The notes below the pieces were generated by a model that was not told the DNA's origin, searched no databases, and saw nothing but the letters and a program-made list of their open reading frames with translations. Below are positions 59,101 to 64,000 of a stretch of DNA of 64,000 bases, in pieces. The stretch's first letter is position 1, and the number at the start of each line of letters is the position of its first letter. The DNA is from Indibacter alkaliphilus LW1. Its GTDB lineage: Bacteria > Bacteroidota > Bacteroidia > Cytophagales > Cyclobacteriaceae. The stretch is from positions 1 to 64,000 of the forward strand of contig NZ_ALWO02000045.1 of the NCBI RefSeq assembly GCF_000295935.2, written 5' to 3'. The position numbers were made by a program, and so were the translations under genes.

Positions 59101-62100
59101 TAGAAAGCTGTGCGTGCTGGGTAGTGTGGCCCAAGGCTTCCAAAAGCGGATAAACAAGGTTATTGACTTGAATAGGTGAAAACTTCTGGATATTGGTGTC
59201 CCAATTGACACTGATCAAATAAGAATTCAATTCAGGGTTAAATGGCAATTCTTCGGGCTCTTTAACCCTTCCCATGATGTTGGTGCCGTGTCTATAAAGG
59301 TATTCTTTGCCATTGGGTTCCAAACCTAGGATTTCTAAAAAGTATTTTTGGGGATCATTTGAATAAAGTGGATGATTGATATCTCTGACTTTACTGGTGT
59401 CATTTTCCATCACATCTTCAAAATCTTTTCTGATAATATTTCCAAGTTTGGATAAGTTTCTAATATAGCTCATCAGGCTACCTTTTTCACTTGCACCACT
59501 GCCTGTAATAAAATTGTCATAGACAGTAATAGGCAGAATTCCATAAGGCTGAGGCCCAATCCTAAAGCTTGGAATACTTCCTACTGCTGAAAGGTGATTT
59601 TGCATAAACTCAAGCGTGCGGATTTCATCCATGGTGTTGAAAAGGTTTTTAGCCATGGTTTTCATGAAATACTTGATGGTTGCATTATACAAAGCCCTGT
59701 TCATGGCTTTTCCCTCTGCAATGTCCGATTTAAGTATCTTGGGAATTCTTATAGCAAAATCATTCTCCAGACCCAAAGCATCTTTGAAATATTGTCCATC
59801 CTTGATTTCTATCGCATTTAAGGTGGAGTAGGGCTTATCAATTTGGGCTTTATCTATTTCTTTGATCAGTGCTTCATAAGCGAAATCAACATCATCGTCC
59901 AATTCTGAATAAATTGATTTTGCTTCCTCAGAATTATTGGTAGGACTATCTACTTCCAGCAATTCAAGACCTCCATCCGTGTAATGATGATTTTCAAAAA
60001 GTTCGTTGATTCTTTGCTGACCTTTTTCTGCAGATTCGTCCTTGATACCTGTGACGATTACTCTATCAAAACCATTATTGTAATCATTCTCCTCTATTTC
60101 AATCTTCATTCCCATCCCCACTTTGACAGCTTCTTCAAAATCAAACATCCATTTCAAAGACTCCGGAACTCTCAAATCTCCTTTTGAATCATGAGAAAAA
60201 TTGGATTCGCTGTCGTCATTTGGATCTAGGCTTAGCTGAAGAATATCAGGGATCCTGTTTCCTATCTTTAGATACTCATAAATATTCCCATTTTTTAAAC
60301 CCACTATCATTCGGTCAGGGAGGGTATTGCAAACGCCTGCTCTATCCCAGGACTTATCCTTTCTTTCTACTTCTTTGTACTTATAATCTTGATCAAATGG
60401 CTTTTCCAAACTCCCTGCATTTTCAGTCTTGAAACTGATGAACGCATTCAGTCTGGAATTGACAGTAGCCTGAAGCATTCTTATCCTAGAGACTATTCCG
60501 GCATCTGCCTCTCTCAATAGCTGCGGTTCAATTTTCAGGTTTGCATTTAATTTCTGGAGGATGCTGATTGATTGCAAAAGGGATGACTTCGTCTCTAAGG
60601 CTGGGGTAAAAGCTCCCAATGATGCACCATACCTGTTGATCAGTGCTGATAACTCTTGTAGAACAGATACTTGAACAGATAAGAAGTAGCGTTGATCTTC
60701 GAGAAATGGCTTGAACTGACGCATAAATATGAGATTCAATTCTTCCAAAGGGTTTTTGATGGCAGTCGGTATGTTAAAACTTGACGGATAAAGTGCCTGA
60801 ACAATATACGCCGCTCTTCTAATGCCTACACTGGCTGCCAGGCCTCTCCAGGCAGCTAACCTCGTTTTCTCAATGTCCTCACTGTTTAGATAGGCATTTC
60901 TAAAATAGTTTTTCCCCAATTCTATTTCATCTTCTGTAAGTCGCTCATCATGGTCGTCCACAGCAATATCATCAGGAAAAAACCTGATCCAAAGCTCATA
61001 CTTCACACTGGACTCTACCAAATATCTGATTTGATTGATATAGTCTTTGGCAAAAGCCGTTCTGTTGTTTTTCTGATCGGTATATTGGTTCTGAATACTG
61101 AGGTGAATTGACTGGAACAAGGTCAAAGTTTCTTCTACTGCCACATTTTCCCGGTTTTCCGGAAGCCTAGCTACGGATTGATTGTAATGGTTTTGCAAAG
61201 ATTGGTAGGCACCTAATATTGCATCTAAAGTTTGTTGGGTAAGTATTCCGGTATTGGCACTTCGGATTCGGATTTTGTTTTCAAGGCTTCTTACCTTTTC
61301 AAGTGTCCACTCTATCAATTCCTTATTTTGACTTGCCCGGGTTTTGAAACTGGAGGTAAGCTGTCGCAATTCCAATTCATTGGTATAGGCATTCTTTGCT
61401 CCATCTCTCAGGGATTTGCTGCTAACGCCAAGTGAATTGAGGATATTAAGTTGACCTTTAAGGGCAAGAAACTCTTCGATAAACTGGTTATTGGTACCAA
61501 GGCTTGCCTTTTTGGTGACTGAAAGATCCGGAAGGATTATTTTGGGGTTAACTTCTGCCTTTGCCGGGATAGCTGTAGCAACTCTTTCTGTGGAAACTGC
61601 ACTGGACTGAGGAGCTAAAGTAACGGATGGAAGTCTTGGATTTACTGCCCTGATAACTGAGGGGTTCGCAGTTGGGATAGTTACAGTTGGCCTTGGAGTA
61701 GGGGCTGGGGTTGGATTTGGGATTGGCGGAATTCTCCCTCCTGGAATTCTAATATCAGGAACTCTTGGATCTTTGGGCTCTTCTTTTGGAGGTTGAGTAG
61801 CAGGTGTATTTTCTTTTCGTAGCAGTGCCTCTCCTGTTTCTTTAAACTTTTCAATCTCACTGGAGTACTTCTGGTGGAGAGTTTTGAATCTCTCCATTTC
61901 CTGAGTACTGCCTTCTAAAGGCTGATTGAGTTCGTCCAGAATTTTCTTCAATTGATTGTTGAGAGAAGTCTGGATTTTGTTCCAAGCACTTGTATTGGCA
62001 GGCTTATTTTGATTTTCTAATTTCAGTTTAAAATAACCGTGCTCTATTTTATCGATTATGAAAAGTACTTTTTGGGTTCGTAATGAGGAGATTAGATTCA

Positions 62101-62962
62101 TGTAGGGGATATACTCAGCGTCAATTTTTGATTTGAGAACATGAATTGAATCTCTGAGCTCTTTCTCCTTTTCTGTCAGATTGATTCTTCCAGGGTAGCC
62201 AGTCTTGTAGGTATTTAATGTAATTGGGCTATGCTTGTGCAGCCTTTTGATATGACTGATTTCAGACCCTATTTTTTTGATCAAATCGGGGTCAGACTCA
62301 ATCTTTCCTTGATTGATCATTGTTGGAATTTCTTTCAAAATCCGGTCAACTTCCGAAAGAGTTTTGTCCAGTTCCAGACTATTGATACTTCTGTCCTGAT
62401 AAATCGCAGTCATCAGTTCCGAGAGTCTGTGTATGGAGTTATATAAACCTGAGGAGCTTTTGTTTTTGGTTTTCTCAAGTTTAAGGGAAGCCAATGACTT
62501 ATCAAGTGCTGCTAACTCTTTTTCCAATTGCTTTTGGAAATTGTTCGGCAGCTTCAATTCAGAAAATGCATTAGATATTTCTTTGGTGACTTTAATCAAA
62601 AGTGCTCTTTCGGACTTTTCTAATACATCAATTCCCCTAAGGTATCCATTCATTAATTGGATTTCACTAATGAGCTTCTTGATTTGGGAATTCAGCTGTG
62701 CCTGATTGAGTTTTTCTTGGTTTAATTTTAAAAGTTCAGCTAAGTAAATTAGCTGCCTGCCTTGATGAATAAAACCCATCATGGATTCGTGAATCTTGTC
62801 AGATCTGACAGCAGTAACTTTAGTGTTTTTTACAAACCTGGTTTCCAACCTTATGGGTAAGAGAATAACCGGAAAGGCATCACTTCTTTTAGCCAAAGAA
62901 TCTTTGATTTCATGAAAACCGGGGTCCACTTTGTTGGAAAGGATTTGTTTTTTAGTGCTCAT
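56159..62962 (-). CDS. Uncharacterised giant protein B (2267 residues)
   Basis: Continuous frame, no signal peptide and no obvious membrane span. Residues 34-43 read LLPIRLETRF. Then come roughly 330 residues of charged coiled-coil-like helix, a proline-rich linker (about 385-435, with repeated PTPAP/PRPT-like units) and more helix. At 655-679 is WIRFFPDDIAVDDHDERLTEDE, then a long mixed region to a QDPDQQSLGWY-containing C terminus. I know both blocks only from conserved hypotheticals, where I recall them lying close together; here about 610 residues separate them. Function unknown; it looks like an intracellular or assembled structural protein. Confidence 0.8.
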   Translation of the reverse strand: MSTKKQILSNKVDPGFHEIKDSLAKRSDAFPVILLPIRLETRFVKNTKVTAVRSDKIHESMMGFIHQGRQLIYLAELLKLNQEKLNQAQLNSQIKKLISEIQLMNGYLRGIDVLEKSERALLIKVTKEISNAFSELKLPNNFQKQLEKELAALDKSLASLKLEKTKNKSSSGLYNSIHRLSELMTAIYQDRSINSLELDKTLSEVDRILKEIPTMINQGKIESDPDLIKKIGSEISHIKRLHKHSPITLNTYKTGYPGRINLTEKEKELRDSIHVLKSKIDAEYIPYMNLISSLRTQKVLFIIDKIEHGYFKLKLENQNKPANTSAWNKIQTSLNNQLKKILDELNQPLEGSTQEMERFKTLHQKYSSEIEKFKETGEALLRKENTPATQPPKEEPKDPRVPDIRIPGGRIPPIPNPTPAPTPRPTVTIPTANPSVIRAVNPRLPSVTLAPQSSAVSTERVATAIPAKAEVNPKIILPDLSVTKKASLGTNNQFIEEFLALKGQLNILNSLGVSSKSLRDGAKNAYTNELELRQLTSSFKTRASQNKELIEWTLEKVRSLENKIRIRSANTGILTQQTLDAILGAYQSLQNHYNQSVARLPENRENVAVEETLTLFQSIHLSIQNQYTDQKNNRTAFAKDYINQIRYLVESSVKYELWIRFFPDDIAVDDHDERLTEDEIELGKNYFRNAYLNSEDIEKTRLAAWRGLAASVGIRRAAYIVQALYPSSFNIPTAIKNPLEELNLIFMRQFKPFLEDQRYFLSVQVSVLQELSALINRYGASLGAFTPALETKSSLLQSISILQKLNANLKIEPQLLREADAGIVSRIRMLQATVNSRLNAFISFKTENAGSLEKPFDQDYKYKEVERKDKSWDRAGVCNTLPDRMIVGLKNGNIYEYLKIGNRIPDILQLSLDPNDDSESNFSHDSKGDLRVPESLKWMFDFEEAVKVGMGMKIEIEENDYNNGFDRVIVTGIKDESAEKGQQRINELFENHHYTDGGLELLEVDSPTNNSEEAKSIYSELDDDVDFAYEALIKEIDKAQIDKPYSTLNAIEIKDGQYFKDALGLENDFAIRIPKILKSDIAEGKAMNRALYNATIKYFMKTMAKNLFNTMDEIRTLEFMQNHLSAVGSIPSFRIGPQPYGILPITVYDNFITGSGASEKGSLMSYIRNLSKLGNIIRKDFEDVMENDTSKVRDINHPLYSNDPQKYFLEILGLEPNGKEYLYRHGTNIMGRVKEPEELPFNPELNSYLISVNWDTNIQKFSPIQVNNLVYPLLEALGHTTQHAQLSNIRGTRAYKARYNFANQVLGPTVQDNDLPQERLATLQGHEEGYNYISWLRDNRSSITDIKIENLPKVLVDGDEKTQTTLLLAMLRGGLVYDRSHQVVNSLNILEGLPVPKLERLLADHIDLCSHRVDAWLEGLSAWRLRQMRSTQKKGSYIGAYGILENLRPQHGTIKSENVPDGLRPEAGYPVYKFDDNQGFIHGPSIQHATTAAVLRAGFNAMKEREGNDKNILSINLSSSRVRKALTLLQGVSQGQSTGALLGYQFERALHEKYKFRAEDGTPGNHLEMDVFIYRLRRKFPTYGDRPIGSESETASNESIRPNNVVDGLALMQHFESHLTSLGVWDPDMTLAEIMVDGNWGNLEINHIPTDLINVLPNISDSNPNKRERNKQKMLAIIKEIDEMIDAFDALSDLITSESVYQLVRGNHQRAAGVMNNFAEGQIPRDPEIIKSLRNGHMVINRGLFLIPDLGNEAVWGMSSSPKSSAEPRLNLYFANQIGNPEFIQFSVVHQGNTHYLSLLDIGLQPIDLVFLLGRDTENKWEELEFRVIQTLQNEGFETEGDYHFSFTDHIDEGAQDLFSSIPFFEALFNIINSGRALDSRDFRRAEHPDNFQVDGAGLDINQYLGRLEAIINRFEALYSDLAGFDVQQTSYTASEVDLGYTLFKKLAQFGFTDYFPNPLLDKTTFFSEQFGKLMEAKDRISLRVHEIRGLQEDLALETEYSKILNIADKIIEEVFGKGMRILPRVKIPDKSFWQARIQENPETGLLQHIGLDGLEKWQHDTALVRKNFAQLENFRMLQEVLNKPETSVIPAQIPLSDQVPVAPYWVAAEYPESFDPEGDYLSFMLYGAENISVGDHAVGLVIDEWVELIPQKNQTTGIAVHYNQPDARAPQSILMAVPPEMKGSLDLDQILLTVEEALNLAKLRTFEPDDIDNSSFAQLLPATSALAYGYFEFLRASEEDQDPDQQSLGWYIDYSITNHDQNPSES

Positions 62963-62968
62963 GATTCA

Positions 62969-64000
62969 TTAGGTTAAAAGGTTGCTGGCATGTTTTGCAA
63001 AAAGAATGGGAGACTGATATAGGATGGATGCTATATCAGCAGCATTGGAATCTTTATTCCATTTTGGTTCTCCTGCAGGAGTGCTTGGAGTAAGAGATTT
63101 TGGATTGTTAAAAATCTTGACTTGCTTGGGGTTCGTTCCCATATGCGCCCAGTTCAAATCATTCCAGGTATTGAGTGAAGTTCCTGCTTCATAAGCATCA
63201 AGCCCAAAACTTATCTGGCCAGGAATCTCTCTGAATACAAAGAAATGTCCAGCACCCTGACTGACTTGACTTACAGTCAACTCGAAACCGAAGAAGTATA
63301 TATCCGGTTCTAAATGTCCCTTGATGACAGGCCAGCTAGCATTGGAGGAATTGTAATCACTTAGAATGGTTTGATTGCCCTGATTGACTCCCCTTTGTGC
63401 ATACACTAAAGTGTTAGGGTATTTTTTGAAGAGGTCTCCTTTGACAAGCAGTACTAGCCCGAGTCCGTTTCTCCCGTTTTGACCAAGTTTTTTGAGACTG
63501 CTTCCACTTTTCCACCTATGAAGCTCTTGAATATCTGCATTTGAATCCTGAAAATCTTTCAATTGCTCCATAAATTCTTCTGGAGGCAAGTTTTCATCGA
63601 TAATTGCAAAGGGATTGTTGTCATATTCCCAGAAGTGCCTGAAATAGCTTCCCCTGAGGTCTGTGGGAAACTCCCTCCAAAGCAATTCCCTTGACATCTC
63701 ATGATTCATTCCCAACAAGAAGGACTCTATAAACTTATGATTCACTTCCATTAAAAGGATGGAGTCTTTGGGCACTTCACTTATATTGGGTATAATGAAA
63801 TCTTGGGAAATTTCTTCCAGATAGTTGTATGTGGGAATAGGGAATCTTGGATAGGCCATAATTGGCTTTTCTAAGTTGACATTTTTCCCTTTGATACCTG
63901 TCTGGAGCTTTCTAAGGAAATTGGACCTTGGCAGCATCCTGGCTTTTAAATTTTTGGAAAAGTCATCAATCTGCAAAGGAGCCAAGACTAAAGGAGTAAA
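62969..64000 (-). CDS. Uncharacterised protein A of the right-end operon (5' partial)
   Basis: At least 343 codons; the frame stays open to the window edge, and the only in-window start-like codon (TTG at 63985) sits inside coding-looking sequence, so the real start lies beyond base 64000. It carries NHEMSRELLWREFPTDLRG (94-112 counted from that TTG) preceded by PRFPIPTYNYLEEISQDF, a combination I recall from large conserved hypotheticals. No signal peptide or known catalytic motif. It ends 6 bp before the 2267-residue gene in one operon. Confidence 0.75.
   Translation of the reverse strand, partial: FTPLVLAPLQIDDFSKNLKARMLPRSNFLRKLQTGIKGKNVNLEKPIMAYPRFPIPTYNYLEEISQDFIIPNISEVPKDSILLMEVNHKFIESFLLGMNHEMSRELLWREFPTDLRGSYFRHFWEYDNNPFAIIDENLPPEEFMEQLKDFQDSNADIQELHRWKSGSSLKKLGQNGRNGLGLVLLVKGDLFKKYPNTLVYAQRGVNQGNQTILSDYNSSNASWPVIKGHLEPDIYFFGFELTVSQVSQGAGHFFVFREIPGQISFGLDAYEAGTSLNTWNDLNWAHMGTNPKQVKIFNNPKSLTPSTPAGEPKWNKDSNAADIASILYQSPILFAKHASNLLT

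Noticed and set aside
56159-62962. Phage tape-measure protein
   Set aside because: Length and coiled coil are suggestive, but no other phage or tail gene is present and the coiled part is confined to the N-terminal third.

Overview
The window looks like a chromosomal or contig segment of a Bacteroidota bacterium, most likely order Cytophagales and close to Cyclobacteriaceae (Algoriphagus/Indibacter/Belliella type). This is inferred from AT-rich DNA, TonB-dependent receptors with carboxypeptidase-like N-terminal domains, Bacteroidota-type TAnnTTTG promoter boxes, the general lack of Shine-Dalgarno sequences, a DTE-motif proteorhodopsin operon with crtY and blh, and a glycine-lipid-type acyltransferase pair. 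No rRNA, tRNA, transposase or CRISPR array was seen.

Layout. (1) 21-8724: two tandem copies, identical as far as I compared them, of a 4352-bp unit. On the minus strand each carries a TauE/SafE permease, an ATP-grasp protein, a single-domain response regulator, a possible 52-aa membrane peptide and a sigma-54 activator cut off at the unit edge. (2) 8787-18319: a 9.5-kb block bounded by two 154-bp inverted repeats. It holds an arginine decarboxylase-like gene, a small unknown gene and a duplicated envelope cassette: two gene pairs, each a secreted repeat/helical protein plus a DUF2490 barrel, with two further barrel genes between them. (3) 18.6-25.2 kb: two divergent TonB-dependent receptors and an Rrf2 regulator with four cysteines. 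(4) 25.2-36.4 kb: mostly housekeeping or metabolic genes (D-threonine aldolase-like, MsrB, penicillin acylase family, class III aminotransferase, RlmI-like methyltransferase, SDR, GlsA/GlsB-like acyltransferases). (5) 36.4-39.3 kb: the operon rhodopsin-crtY-blh, with a strong hairpin after the rhodopsin gene and a 36-bp inverted repeat upstream. (6) 39.6-54.1 kb: gyrB, convergent ppk1/ppx, TerC, DUF202, dCMP deaminase, murB, an aspartoacylase-family enzyme, a lipoprotein, a phosphohexomutase, hppD and mnmH. (7) 54.2-64.0 kb: a tight minus-strand operon of three large uncharacterised genes, the first of which runs off the right edge.

How the genes work together. The rhodopsin operon would supply a light-driven proton pump and its chromophore: CrtY makes beta-carotene, Blh cleaves it to retinal and the opsin binds it. 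Ppk1 and Ppx make and degrade polyphosphate. The two acyltransferases plausibly build glycine-type aminolipids. The best candidates for undescribed biology are the giant three-gene operon at the right end and the duplicated repeat-protein/DUF2490 cassette between the inverted repeats. The tandem duplication at the left end needs an assembly check before any biological reading.
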